Program-made: the position numbers and the translations under genes
Assembly (NCBI GenBank): GCA_040752635.1
Contig: JBFMGS010000037.1
Span: 1-24,178, forward strand
Length of the DNA: 24,178 nucleotides
Origin: JBFMGS01 sp040752635
Lineage (GTDB): Bacteria; Bacillota; SHA-98; UBA4971
Direction: 5' to 3'
Notes under the pieces: model-generated
The model's input: the letters and a program-made list of their open reading frames with translations, nothing else
What the model was told of the DNA's origin: nothing
The model's database searches: none
Shown: positions 7,214 to 15,056 of the stretch, one piece after another
Numbering within the stretch: position 1 is the stretch's first letter
Layout of the letters: every line of letters begins with the position of its first letter

Positions 7214-8593
7214 CTACCCGACCATCACTCTCTCCTCCGGGTACCTCACCACGTTGGCGTGCTGCCTTGAAGCAATCGCAGCGGCAACCGTAAGGGGGCC
7301 AACACGCCCGGCGAACATAGTGCAGATGACCAGGATCTTGCCGAGCACCGACAGGGTCGGTGTGATCCCCATCGACAGGCCGACCGTCCCGAAAGCAGAT
7401 GTCGCTTCGAAGAGGACCGGCAGTAGCCCGTCCTGCCTGACTATGGACAAAGCCATCGTTACTGCTATCACCAAGGCCAGGGATATCATGGACACCGCCA
7501 GAGCCCTATACACAACCCTGTGAGGGATCCTCCTCTCGAAGGCTTCCACGTCCTCCTTGCCTTTCACTACGCTTCTCACCGCGAGGAGCAAAGTCGCAAA
7601 CGTTGCAGTCTTTATCCCACCGCCCGTCGAACCGGGAGAAGCGCCAACGAACATGAGAACAATCATGAAAAGCAACGTCGCGCTCCTCAGTTTCCCAATC
7701 GGGAGGGTGCTGAACCCCGCGGTGCGAGGAGTTACCGCCTGAAAGTAGGCTCCGAGCACCTTTTGCACCGGGCCGAGCTGCCCAAGGGTTTCAGGGTTGT
7801 GCAATTCCAGCAGGAATATGACTATGGTCCCCGAAATGATGAGCAACGCTGTCGTGGCAAGCACTATCCGCGTATGGAGGCTGTACCTGCACCCCTTGCG
7901 ATGAGCAAAGACCTCGCTCAACACTGTAAACCCGAGTCCGCCTATGATAATGAGGCTGGTCATCACGAGGTTAACCCAGATGTCTCCCTGGTATCCTATG
8001 AGGCTCCGAAATCCACCGAAGAGATCGAATCCCGCGTTGCAGAACCCCGAAACGGCATGGAATATGCCGTAGTAAATGGCCCGCCCTACGTTCATGTCAA
8101 ATGACCAGCGGATAGCAAGCAAGGTAGCCCCCACGCCCTCGACTATGACCGTCATGAGGAGCACTTTCCTGATGAGCCGGACCATCCCTTCGAGAGTCAA
8201 CTGGTTCATCGCTTCCTGGATAATGAGCCTGCTTCGCAGCGTCACCCTTCTCCCCAGCACAAGGAAAATGAGAGTAGATATAGTCATGATTCCTAAGCCC
8301 CCCGTCTGGATGAGGCAGAGGATCACGATTTGACCGAAGAGTGAGTACTGGTCGTGGGTGTCGACAACCACCAGCCCGGTCACGCAGACAGCCGACGTAG
8401 AGGTGAAAAGCGCGTCCAGAAACGGAAGCACCTCGCCGTCTCTTGACGAGACCGGGAGAGCAAGAAGTACGCCGCCCAACAGTATGAGGGCTGCAAAACC
8501 TGCCACCAAAACCTGCGCCGGGCTAAGCGCGTTCACTCTTGAGATGAACCAGTGCCGCCCGGCTGAGTATGCGTCTGAAATTGAGGAAACCAC
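7214..8593 (-). CDS. ktrB: KtrB/TrkH-family potassium transporter, membrane subunit
   Basis: A K+ channel-like transporter of 459 residues with four repeated membrane-pore-membrane units. The four selectivity loops are visible: SAVCVTGLV (67-75), SGFCNAGFD (182-190), TPRTAGF (288-294) and SAFGTVGLS (400-408), each with the conserved Gly. The loop GASPGSTGGGIKT (318-329) and the C-terminus YPEERVMVG are typical of KtrB rather than TrkH. K+ uptake, probably Na+-coupled, needs a cytosolic RCK partner (KtrA), which is not encoded in this window. The GTG start at 8593 has GGGAGG 8 nt upstream. It has its own strong promoter at 8632-8659. Confidence 0.92.
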   Translation of the reverse strand: MVSSISDAYSAGRHWFISRVNALSPAQVLVAGFAALILLGGVLLALPVSSRDGEVLPFLDALFTSTSAVCVTGLVVVDTHDQYSLFGQIVILCLIQTGGLGIMTISTLIFLVLGRRVTLRSRLIIQEAMNQLTLEGMVRLIRKVLLMTVIVEGVGATLLAIRWSFDMNVGRAIYYGIFHAVSGFCNAGFDLFGGFRSLIGYQGDIWVNLVMTSLIIIGGLGFTVLSEVFAHRKGCRYSLHTRIVLATTALLIISGTIVIFLLELHNPETLGQLGPVQKVLGAYFQAVTPRTAGFSTLPIGKLRSATLLFMIVLMFVGASPGSTGGGIKTATFATLLLAVRSVVKGKEDVEAFERRIPHRVVYRALAVSMISLALVIAVTMALSIVRQDGLLPVLFEATSAFGTVGLSMGITPTLSVLGKILVICTMFAGRVGPLTVAAAIASRQHANVVRYPEERVMVG

Positions 8594-8631
8594 GAACTCA
8601 CCCTCCCGGAACCCTGTGAGTGAACGTACAA

Positions 8632-8659
8632 ATTATACCATGGAGGTGAGCCCTGTCAA
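8632..8659 (-). promoter_or_regulatory. Strong sigma-A promoter of ktrB
   Basis: TTGACA (8654-8659) and TATAAT (8632-8637) are both perfect, 16 bp apart, with TGG before the -10 acting as an extended element. It is one of the two best promoters in the window and lies about 40 nt upstream of the GTG start of ktrB. Confidence 0.8.
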
Positions 8660-8751
8660 TCGAGTCGATGACCCGAAGTCGACGGGCGCGAACCCACGCT
8701 TCGAGCGATGCAACCGCCGCCACGACGGTGTTTGCCTCTGAGAAGACGGCA

Positions 8752-9111
8752 TCAGGCAGCTTTGCGGTCGCGCGGGAGCATGAGATCCCCGCGTCGCGCC
8801 CGCTGCACGTGTGCCTCCGCACGCAGCTTCGCAGTGTCGATTTCGGCGTGCTTCGGCGCCCTGCCTGTAGCCTTCTTGAACTCTTTCACAAAGAGTTCAA
8901 CAAACTTCTCCATCTTCTGGCTGCCCTTTATGCCCCATTCTTTATAGTGCTCCTCGATGTAGTCCACGATGTCTATGGTCGTATCGGCTATTATCTGGTA
9001 CCTGCGGTTCCTCTGGTACACCTGAAGGGCATATCCCACCAGAATGATGATGAGCGGTTCCATCACAGCGTCACTCGTGATCACGTTCCATAAGACCTTC
9101 AGCCACTTCAA
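8752..9111 (-). CDS. Small single-span membrane protein, LL-H holin-like
   Basis: A 119-residue protein with one membrane segment (about 17-33, MEPLIIILVGYALQVYQ) and then a charged helical region (VDYIEEHYKEWGIKGSQKMEKFVELF, then a basic tail). The pattern of one helix followed by an 'A..IVDYIEE...GIKG.QK' block resembles LL-H-family phage holins, small proteins that permeabilise the membrane. No endolysin or other phage gene is nearby, so a domesticated or non-lytic role is more likely than a prophage. The TTG start at 9111 is supported by GGGGGGTGAT, a near-full match to the 16S tail, ending 5 nt before it. Confidence that it is a gene is high; the holin link is moderate. Confidence 0.62.
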   Translation of the reverse strand: MKWLKVLWNVITSDAVMEPLIIILVGYALQVYQRNRRYQIIADTTIDIVDYIEEHYKEWGIKGSQKMEKFVELFVKEFKKATGRAPKHAEIDTAKLRAEAHVQRARRGDLMLPRDRKAA

Positions 9112-9323
9112 CCCGTATCACCCCCCACTTCATTACAGGAATGCTCTCTTTGGCGCGCGGGACGCCCCACCTTTATACTAAGTAGAAGCGCGCCATTTTG
9201 CTCCACAGCCGGTGAGCGAAGGGCTTGCGCTTGCGGCAACGCGATGAGGCTGCCGCGATGCGTGGTGCTTTCGTAGTGTTCTCGGGGTGGGCGTTTTCGC
9301 ACGGGCGTACGTGTGTCGTATGT
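9112..9323. other. Intergenic region upstream of the tRNA
   Basis: This is the shared upstream region between the holin-like gene (leftward) and the tRNA (rightward). A TATAAA-like -10 lies on the minus strand near 9175-9180 without a matching -35. No gene or RNA structure was recognised. Confidence 0.4.
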
Positions 9324-9352
9324 TTGACATGGAGCGGCGAAGCTGCTATCAT
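9324..9352 (+). promoter_or_regulatory. Sigma-A promoter of the tRNA-Arg gene
   Basis: TTGACA (9324-9329, perfect) and TATCAT (9347-9352, 5 of 6) are 17 bp apart. The predicted start is about 7 nt before the mature tRNA 5' end, so the tRNA is transcribed on its own. Confidence 0.75.
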
Positions 9353-9365
9353 TGTAAGCGGGAGT

Positions 9366-9441
9366 GCGCCTATAGCTCAGAGGATCAGAGCGCCGGCCTC
9401 CGGAGCCGGGTGCGCAGGTTCGAGTCCTGCTAGGCGCACCA
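9366..9441 (+). tRNA. tRNA-Arg, anticodon CCG
   Basis: The sequence folds as a full cloverleaf. The acceptor arms GCGCCTA and TAGGCGC pair over 7 bp, the D-arm starts TAGCTCAGAGGATCAGA, the anticodon stem is CCGGC/GCCGG with loop CTCCGGA (anticodon CCG, reading CGG), and the T-loop is GGTTCGAGTCC. Discriminator A and CCA are encoded (9438-9441). No integrase or attachment-site duplication is seen at its 3' end. Confidence 0.97.
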
Positions 9442-9699
9442 TCTTTGTGCTCATTATCTATAGTCATCCTGGACCATGCTCGCGCTCAAGCTAACCCCCA
9501 AGCTAACCAACTACGCGTCTCGGGTCTCTCCCTCAGTGGAATTCCATGTCAGCCTACGGGGACCTACCTCACTTTAATGGGCGGTACAGGTACGTGCGTA
9601 AGTAGGGTGTTTCAAACACAGGCACTTACCAGGAGCTCAGGAAAGCACCTATTACCCTTTTCCTCCAGCTCGATATTGCAGAACCTCTAGAGGAAGTTT
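9442..9699. other. Intergenic region with a short tandem repeat
   Basis: These 258 bases lie between the tRNA and the Spo0A-like gene. They hold CAAGCTAACC twice with a 12-bp period (9487-9496, 9499-9508) and a GTGTTT-C-AAACAC dyad near 9609. A weak TTACCA-18-TATTAC promoter may precede the regulator gene. No sigma-H promoter, T-tailed terminator or protein-like frame was recognised. Confidence 0.4.
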
Positions 9700-9765
9700 A
9701 TGAAAGATAGCGAATTTACAAAGGCAAGCGTTTCCGCCATGGTGAATGAGGGGAGGCAGCAGGTG

Positions 9766-10554
9766 ATGGGCGATAGGGTAAAGGTCATGTCGGTCGAGAA
9801 CAACCGGGAGATGTGTAACGTTTTGGAAGACATGATCCGACGCGAGCCCGATCTCGAGTGGGTTGGTTCCGCTGAGGACGGCCTGCAGGCCCTGGACAAG
9901 ATCGTCGAGCTAGAACCCGATGTGATCCTCCTCGATATAATAATGCCGTACCTGGACGGGCTCGAGTTGCTGCAACGTCTCGCGGAGATGAACCTTCCGA
10001 AAAGGCCCAGAGTCATCATTGTGACTGCGTTCGAGGAAGAGGGCATGATCAAAAGGAGTGCCAGGCTGGGTGCAGATTATTACTTACTGAAACCTTTCGA
10101 TAGCGCTAGCTTGATCTGCAGGATACGCCAGGTCGCGGGCACCGACAAGTGCCATGGCGCGAGCCGGCGCAGCGTGGCGCCAGTCCCCCAGTCGGGCCGC
10201 GCAGGAGACGAGGTTGCGAGGGTGTTGTTCAAGATGGGCGTGCCGACTTACTTCAAGGGCTACCAGTACCTCAAAGAGGCCATAGAAATGGTCACCCAGG
10301 AAAGCAGCCTCCTGGCCGTCGTAACCAAGAGCCTCTACCCTCGAATCGCAGAGAAATACGGGACGACCCCGCTCATCGTTGAAGCAGCAATCAGGTACAC
10401 GATACAAAAGACCTGGAAACGGGGGGACCCCACTTACCTCAAGGCGGTTTTCGGACACACGGCAGGCCTGCGAGGTGGCAAAGCGCCGACCAACTCCTTC
10501 TTCATCGCGAGGGTCGCCGAGGATCTGAGGCTCGGAATGACACGAGGAGCATGA
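9766..10554 (+). CDS. spo0A: Spo0A-family response regulator, divergent
   Basis: A DNA-binding response regulator of 262 residues. It has a receiver domain (1-125) with phospho-acceptor Asp 57 in LLDIIMPYLDG, Thr 87 and Lys 109, a linker, and the Spo0A-specific C-terminal domain (about 150-258), including TNSFFIARVAEDLRL. In known sporulators Spo0A~P turns on sporulation entry. Two features are odd. The Mg-binding acidic pair (Asp 10/Asp 11 in B. subtilis) is Glu 11/Asn 12, and the recognition helix has Ala 207 where Arg 214 contacts the 0A box. The gene also lacks the usual spoIVB neighbour. It may be a paralogue rather than the master regulator. The start at 9766 fits the family length; an ATG at 9700 with AGAGGA upstream would add 22 residues. 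Confidence 0.85.
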   Translation: MGDRVKVMSVENNREMCNVLEDMIRREPDLEWVGSAEDGLQALDKIVELEPDVILLDIIMPYLDGLELLQRLAEMNLPKRPRVIIVTAFEEEGMIKRSARLGADYYLLKPFDSASLICRIRQVAGTDKCHGASRRSVAPVPQSGRAGDEVARVLFKMGVPTYFKGYQYLKEAIEMVTQESSLLAVVTKSLYPRIAEKYGTTPLIVEAAIRYTIQKTWKRGDPTYLKAVFGHTAGLRGGKAPTNSFFIARVAEDLRLGMTRGA

Positions 10555-10568
10555 GCTAGCCGAACGTG

Positions 10569-11804
10569 TCACCGGGATGCCTGGCCTCCATCTATTCTCA
10601 AGAGACCTAGCTTTGCCATGACGAGCCTCGCGGCGAGCACAGGCGACTTCGACATACAACAGGTGAACAGGCGCCGGTATGATCCCGCCTCATAGAGCAC
10701 GTCAGCAAGCAGAAACACCAGGCTCGGATTGGCTTGTGCCACGGCGAAGGGGATGCCGTCTTTCTTGCCAAGCAGCGCAGCGAGAAGTATGGAAAGCCGG
10801 AATTCCTCCATGAACTCCTGGTAACATCTTCGCGTGTACTCGGGAGCGGCCTTGCTGAGGCTACCGGACGTAATGCTCTCGGCAAGCACTTCTGCGGCTA
10901 TTCTTCCGCTGCGAATGGCGTGGTATATTCCTTCCCCTGAGAAGGGATCCACAAATCCTGCCGCGTCTCCCACGAGAAACACCCCCTCGCGTGCAATCCT
11001 CCTCCGGATGCCTCCCATGGGCAACATGTGCCCTTTCGGTCTTGGAGACGGAAGGTTGAGGCGCATCGCCTCCATGACGCGGCCAAAGTGCGTGCCATAT
11101 GCTTGCCAGAGCCTGGCTGCATCGATCGCTGTTGCGCCGATTCCTACGTGCAGCCCGTTCTTGCGATGAAACGCCCACCCAAAGGCCGCTCTCAGCGGAG
11201 GGACCAGGTAGAGTTCGATTAACTCCGGTTCACGCGAGATCGCCGACGCCTCCGGAAACTCAACCTCCGCCGATAGCGACGCCCCTAGCTCCCATCTAGA
11301 CCATCTTCGCCGGATGCCCGCGAGCCTGGCAGTGTTCCCGGTGACACCATCAGCTCCTATTACCGTCCTCGCGCGGAACCCGCCCAGGTTCGTTGCAACC
11401 ACGTAACGCTCCCGTGGCCCCGGGATCGGCGACTCCAGTCCCACGAGGTGTACGCCATCAACGAAACAGACACCTGTCTCCACGGCCTTTGTCACGAGGA
11501 AGCTGTCGAACGCGGACCTCCTCACCGTTACGCCAAGCCTCTTGCTACCTTGCCCCACCACCGACCTACCACAAGACGACACCAGCTTGATGCCCCGGAT
11601 CTCGTGCTCGACGATAGATTCGGGCAGGTCGAAACCGAGTTCTCGCAAGGACTTCGCTGTTACGCCCCCTGCGCACGGCTTGTGTCTGGGAAACTTCGCT
11701 CTGTCAATAAGAAGGACCGATAAGCCACGTTCCGCTGCTACGCGCGCGGCCGTCGAGCCTGCCGGCCCGGCCCCCACGACCATCACATCATAGTCGCGTC
11801 TCAT
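10569..11804 (-). CDS. Geranylgeranyl reductase family FAD-dependent oxidoreductase
   Basis: A 411-residue flavoprotein of the family that saturates isoprenoid double bonds (archaeal lipid, chlorophyll and menaquinone side chains). The N-terminal dinucleotide fold is GAGPAG (11-16). PRHKPCAGGVT (39-49) is the family's conserved Cys loop, and GDAAGFVDPFSGEGI (279-293) closes the FAD site. Its ATG overlaps the ypeB stop as ATGA, with no good Shine-Dalgarno sequence of its own, so it is translated by coupling to ypeB. It is thus likely made in the developing spore. The substrate is unknown; a polyprenyl chain of menaquinone or a lipid carrier is inferred. It converges with the Spo0A-like gene across a 14-bp gap, with no terminator seen. 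Confidence 0.85.
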   Translation of the reverse strand: MRRDYDVMVVGAGPAGSTAARVAAERGLSVLLIDRAKFPRHKPCAGGVTAKSLRELGFDLPESIVEHEIRGIKLVSSCGRSVVGQGSKRLGVTVRRSAFDSFLVTKAVETGVCFVDGVHLVGLESPIPGPRERYVVATNLGGFRARTVIGADGVTGNTARLAGIRRRWSRWELGASLSAEVEFPEASAISREPELIELYLVPPLRAAFGWAFHRKNGLHVGIGATAIDAARLWQAYGTHFGRVMEAMRLNLPSPRPKGHMLPMGGIRRRIAREGVFLVGDAAGFVDPFSGEGIYHAIRSGRIAAEVLAESITSGSLSKAAPEYTRRCYQEFMEEFRLSILLAALLGKKDGIPFAVAQANPSLVFLLADVLYEAGSYRRLFTCCMSKSPVLAARLVMAKLGLLRIDGGQASR

Positions 11805-13165
11805 ACCGTTTCTATGCCAGTCGGCGTCACTCTCTTCACTTCTTCCTCTTTACCCGTGTCTGCATTGACATAGACGATATACGTCTCGCCGTCGATCTTG
11901 CCTCGGAATTCGTAGACAAGCTTCTCCTTGTAGAAATCGTCCACGATGATGGCTAGCCGGACGCCCGTCACGTCAAGGCGAGGATTCAGCGCAGTCCTCG
12001 CCTGCGCTTCAGTAACACGCGGTGGCTTAACCGCTCTAAGCCTATGGAATACCTGGTAGTTCGTCCCCTCCAACCCGTTTACCCTCCCGTCGTCGAGCGC
12101 CACTCTCACCACGACGTGGTCGGGGTAAACAAGCACCCCATCCTGCTCGTAGGCGAAACCGATGACCGCAACTCCCTGGTAAGCCTGCCTGGAAACCTGT
12201 TGCATCCTGGAAAAACCGCGAGACTCGAGAAACTCGGCGGCGATGGCTTCGGCAGTGAACGGCGTGATCGTTGCGGATCCGATGGGAGACTCGTCCATCA
12301 TCCAGAGCACCCGTCCCCCCCTCACTGAAATGTCCATCAGTATTCTGTTGCTACGACCTCGGGCTGGGGGCACCTCGACCCTGTAGGCTTCCGGCTCCGA
12401 TGGTACTCTTGAGATCACCCTTGCGCTTCTACCCGCAAGAACCTCGGGCCCGATGAAATCCGACGCGACCCGCACTGCTTCATCTGTGCCGATCTCAGGG
12501 CCGGGGATGGTGGGCAGCTTCTTTCTGGGGGGCGGAATCACACCTTCAAAGTCAGGAGAGGGGAACCTGGTCATCCCGTCCTCAAGCATCTTGAAACTCT
12601 TAGTCACCTGGTTCGACGGTGTTCGCCGGGGTACACGATCGGGCCTCGTAGCCGCAGCGGCGGCTACGTCACGCTGGACGTCAGTCCATCGTAGCGCCCC
12701 TGCGCTGAAAGCTCGTCCCATCTTCGCAAGCTCGTCCGCGGCAAACCTTGCTTGCTTATGAAGGTCTCGAAGGATACTCCACTCGCGGTCGGTGAGCGCG
12801 GCGCCTGAGGGGCTCCTTTGCGAGACCGTGTACGTGAATGCCGCGACGCGTGCGAGGAAGTTCTCTGTGGATGAAAGCGGGACGTTCGATATAGGAAGCT
12901 GGCCTATGGATGCCCTTGCTGATTCCGAGTGCCTCCACGCGTCTGCGAACGCCTTCGCGGTCTGCGTCATCGAGCCTGCCGCAGTGGCTTTCCCGAGTTC
13001 CTGCTCAAGCCCGTCCAGGTGGTACACCACTTCCTGGAACGCGCGCTGGTACTGGTTCTCTGTGCTGATCTCCACCTCTTTTCTGAGCCTGTACTCGCGA
13101 AATAGACCGAGGCCCAGGAGAGCGACAACGAGAACCCCTCCAAACCGCAGCCATTCCTGCCTCAT
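11801..13165 (-). CDS. ypeB: Spore germination protein YpeB
   Basis: The partner needed for placement and stability of the cortex-lytic enzyme SleB in the spore. The product has 454 residues (B. subtilis YpeB about 450), with an N-terminal membrane anchor (about 6-22), a long helical middle region, and C-terminal PepSY-type repeats (about 285 onward) ending in VDDFYKEKLVYEFRG and YIVYVNADTGKEEEV. The ATG at 13165 was chosen because GGGGTGA lies about 6 nt upstream and the protein then begins with its membrane anchor; the longer reading frame would overlap sleB. It starts 20 bp after the sleB stop and overlaps the next gene by 4 bp. Confidence 0.92.
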   Translation of the reverse strand: MRQEWLRFGGVLVVALLGLGLFREYRLRKEVEISTENQYQRAFQEVVYHLDGLEQELGKATAAGSMTQTAKAFADAWRHSESARASIGQLPISNVPLSSTENFLARVAAFTYTVSQRSPSGAALTDREWSILRDLHKQARFAADELAKMGRAFSAGALRWTDVQRDVAAAAATRPDRVPRRTPSNQVTKSFKMLEDGMTRFPSPDFEGVIPPPRKKLPTIPGPEIGTDEAVRVASDFIGPEVLAGRSARVISRVPSEPEAYRVEVPPARGRSNRILMDISVRGGRVLWMMDESPIGSATITPFTAEAIAAEFLESRGFSRMQQVSRQAYQGVAVIGFAYEQDGVLVYPDHVVVRVALDDGRVNGLEGTNYQVFHRLRAVKPPRVTEAQARTALNPRLDVTGVRLAIIVDDFYKEKLVYEFRGKIDGETYIVYVNADTGKEEEVKRVTPTGIETV

Positions 13166-13185
13166 ACGTTTCACCCCGCTCCAGG

Positions 13186-13710
13186 TTACCTTAGGAAAAT
13201 GTGCCTGCCGATCTGGGTGATGAACCGTCTTCCGGCAACCCACCAGTTGGTGGCCTTGGCCGGGTTGTAATAGAAGAGCGCCCCACCGGTTGGGTCCCAT
13301 CCGGCAAGCGCGTCCTGGGCCGCGCGCACGGATGATGCGGCCGGAGGCTCCCAGATGTGGCCTGTGGAGACTGCTGTAAACGCGTCAGGTTCAAAGATTA
13401 CACCGGGGATCGTATTGGGGAAATTCGGGTGATCGACCCTGTTCAGGATCACCGCCCCGACTGCAACTTGACCGATGTAGGGCTCTCCTTTCGCTTCAGC
13501 GGATATCACCCTGGCCATGAGGTCGAAGTTATAGCTGTACGACTGCCCGGGGCCGGCAAGGTTCCATCGAGCAGAAGTAGTCGCCTCACCGGCAGCCGTG
13601 TCGCGGACGCCCCCACCATTCGACAGGCCATGAGGGTACCTGTGCCATGCGATAACTGCCACTGCAACCAGAGCAACGACGGCGAACGCAGCACGACCGG
13701 CTCTGCGCAC
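13186..13710 (-). CDS. sleB: Spore cortex-lytic enzyme SleB, short form
   Basis: A lytic transglycosylase that degrades cortex peptidoglycan at germination. The 174-residue product has an N-terminal membrane or signal segment (about 7-22), then the SleB catalytic (Hydrolase_2) domain from about 60. The catalytic Glu is residue 72 in ARVISAEAKGEPYIGQVAV, and NRVDHPNFPNTIPGVI and the C-terminal ALFYYNPAKATNWW are family marks. The N-terminal peptidoglycan-binding domain of Bacillus SleB is absent, leaving only a short linker. The GTG start at 13710 has AGGAGG 9 nt upstream. It is first in sleB-ypeB-reductase, behind a sigma-G-like promoter. Confidence 0.92.
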   Translation of the reverse strand: MRRAGRAAFAVVALVAVAVIAWHRYPHGLSNGGGVRDTAAGEATTSARWNLAGPGQSYSYNFDLMARVISAEAKGEPYIGQVAVGAVILNRVDHPNFPNTIPGVIFEPDAFTAVSTGHIWEPPAASSVRAAQDALAGWDPTGGALFYYNPAKATNWWVAGRRFITQIGRHIFLR

Positions 13711-13747
13711 CTTTCGCGACCTCCTGCGACTGCCAGATCTCCTGAGT

Positions 13748-13776
13748 TATTATGCCGCCTGGGCCGCTCGCTATGC
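13748..13776 (-). promoter_or_regulatory. Sigma-G (forespore) promoter of the sleB operon
   Basis: GCATA (13772-13776) and CATAATA (13748-13754) are 17 bp apart and about 38 bp upstream of the sleB GTG. Both match the published B. subtilis sigma-G patterns (GHATR and CATNHTA) at every fixed position; the spacing is one less than the nominal 18. sleB is a sigma-G gene in Bacillus. No sigma-A promoter is evident here. Confidence 0.65.
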
Positions 13777-13829
13777 GCCATGAGCTGCCTTTCACGTGCT
13801 GCAGCGCAGTGATAAGCGTAGGCTCTCAA

Positions 13830-15056
13830 TCAATCAAAGGAAAAGGCGGACTTCACCACTTTGCTGCTAGACTTGTGGAGGTTCGCCTCGATAGCTTCCC
13901 TGTAGTCCTCAAGTCTGAACTTATGAGTAAGGAGCCGAGCGAGGGATACAGCCCTTTCTCTGAGAAGGTCCACCGCCAGTCTGTACGTGGTAGTTTTCCT
14001 GCCTTTGTAGGTCTCGCCCCCGCACCAAAACGATCCCTTTACCGTGATCTCGTTGAGCCATATTGGGGTCCAGTCCACGCCCCTGGGGAACGCCGCAAGC
14101 CCGACCAGAACCATCCTGCCTCCTGACCGCGTGAACCTCAAGGCGTCGTCTATGCTTGTGGAAGTCCCGACGCACTCGAACACTACGTCCGCACCGCCCT
14201 GCACGATTCTCTTGCCAATGATCGGCTTCTTTACTTTACCCCCGAGAATGTCTGCAAGGTCTTGGAAATAGTCAGCGCTTTCCCTCAGCGACAGCGCGAC
14301 ATCCGCCCCGTAGCTCCGGGCAAGGTCCGCCTGGAACGGGTACTTCGCTGCGACGACGATCCTTGCGCGGCTGCCGAGCGCTCTCAGAGCAGCAACAACT
14401 GATATCCCGATAACCCCCGCGCCCATAACCAGGCAGGTCTCGGAGTGGGACGGTAAATTCCTCAGGACCGGGTGGAGAGCTGAACAGAACGCGTCCACCA
14501 GAACCGCATCTTCAAATGAGACGTCGTCAGGGAGCGGAATGATCTGAGACTTGTGGGCGACGAAACGCTCTCCCCACCCGCCTCCGGTGTCGCGGCACAA
14601 GCCTATGGCGAAGCCAGGAGACACGATGCCCTCGGTGAAATTCTGGCACAGGGAGTACTCGCCGACTTTGCAGAACTCGCACGGCCGAGCTATCTCGCGG
14701 GGCCCACATGAAAGCACCGGGTCCACGAGCACCCTTTGCCCAACCTTGATGTCGTCAACACCTGCGCCGACTTCCTCCACGATCCCGCAGTTCTCATGTC
14801 CGAATGTGAAGGGGAACGAAACGTACGGCGACGAACTGGGGCTGTCATGCAGGAGGATGAGGTTGAGATCACTCCCGCATATGCCGGAATACCTGGTCCT
14901 CACCTTGACCCAGTTCACGCTGGGAAGAGGAGGCTCTTCGACTTCGCGGAGGACAACGCCCGAGAACCTACCATAAAACGCTCTCTTTGTGATCGAGCCG
15001 GCGATTTTCGAAAAGACGTACCGCGGGACGGTGCCGAGAAACTGGACGGCCTTCAT
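13830..15056 (-). CDS. Zinc-dependent medium-chain dehydrogenase/reductase
   Basis: A 408-residue NAD(P)-dependent alcohol or ketone oxidoreductase. Catalytic zinc ligands are Cys 60 (ICGSD) and His 87-Glu 88 (GHENCG). The structural zinc site is Cys 117, 126, 129 and 137, with uneven spacing. The dinucleotide fold is MGAGVIG (211-217). It is about 60 residues longer than threonine dehydrogenase or common alcohol dehydrogenases, with an N-terminal insert (about 8-35) before the catalytic Cys. Its ATG overlaps the upstream synthase stop as ATGA, so the two proteins probably act in sequence. A plausible role is reducing the amino-ketone made by the synthase; oxidation of L-threonine (Tdh) is the alternative but fits the length poorly. 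Confidence 0.85.
   Translation of the reverse strand: MKAVQFLGTVPRYVFSKIAGSITKRAFYGRFSGVVLREVEEPPLPSVNWVKVRTRYSGICGSDLNLILLHDSPSSSPYVSFPFTFGHENCGIVEEVGAGVDDIKVGQRVLVDPVLSCGPREIARPCEFCKVGEYSLCQNFTEGIVSPGFAIGLCRDTGGGWGERFVAHKSQIIPLPDDVSFEDAVLVDAFCSALHPVLRNLPSHSETCLVMGAGVIGISVVAALRALGSRARIVVAAKYPFQADLARSYGADVALSLRESADYFQDLADILGGKVKKPIIGKRIVQGGADVVFECVGTSTSIDDALRFTRSGGRMVLVGLAAFPRGVDWTPIWLNEITVKGSFWCGGETYKGRKTTTYRLAVDLLRERAVSLARLLTHKFRLEDYREAIEANLHKSSSKVVKSAFSFD

Noticed and set aside
9366..9441. tRNA as an integration site for a mobile element
   Set aside because: No integrase gene and no repeat of the tRNA 3' end was seen in the window.
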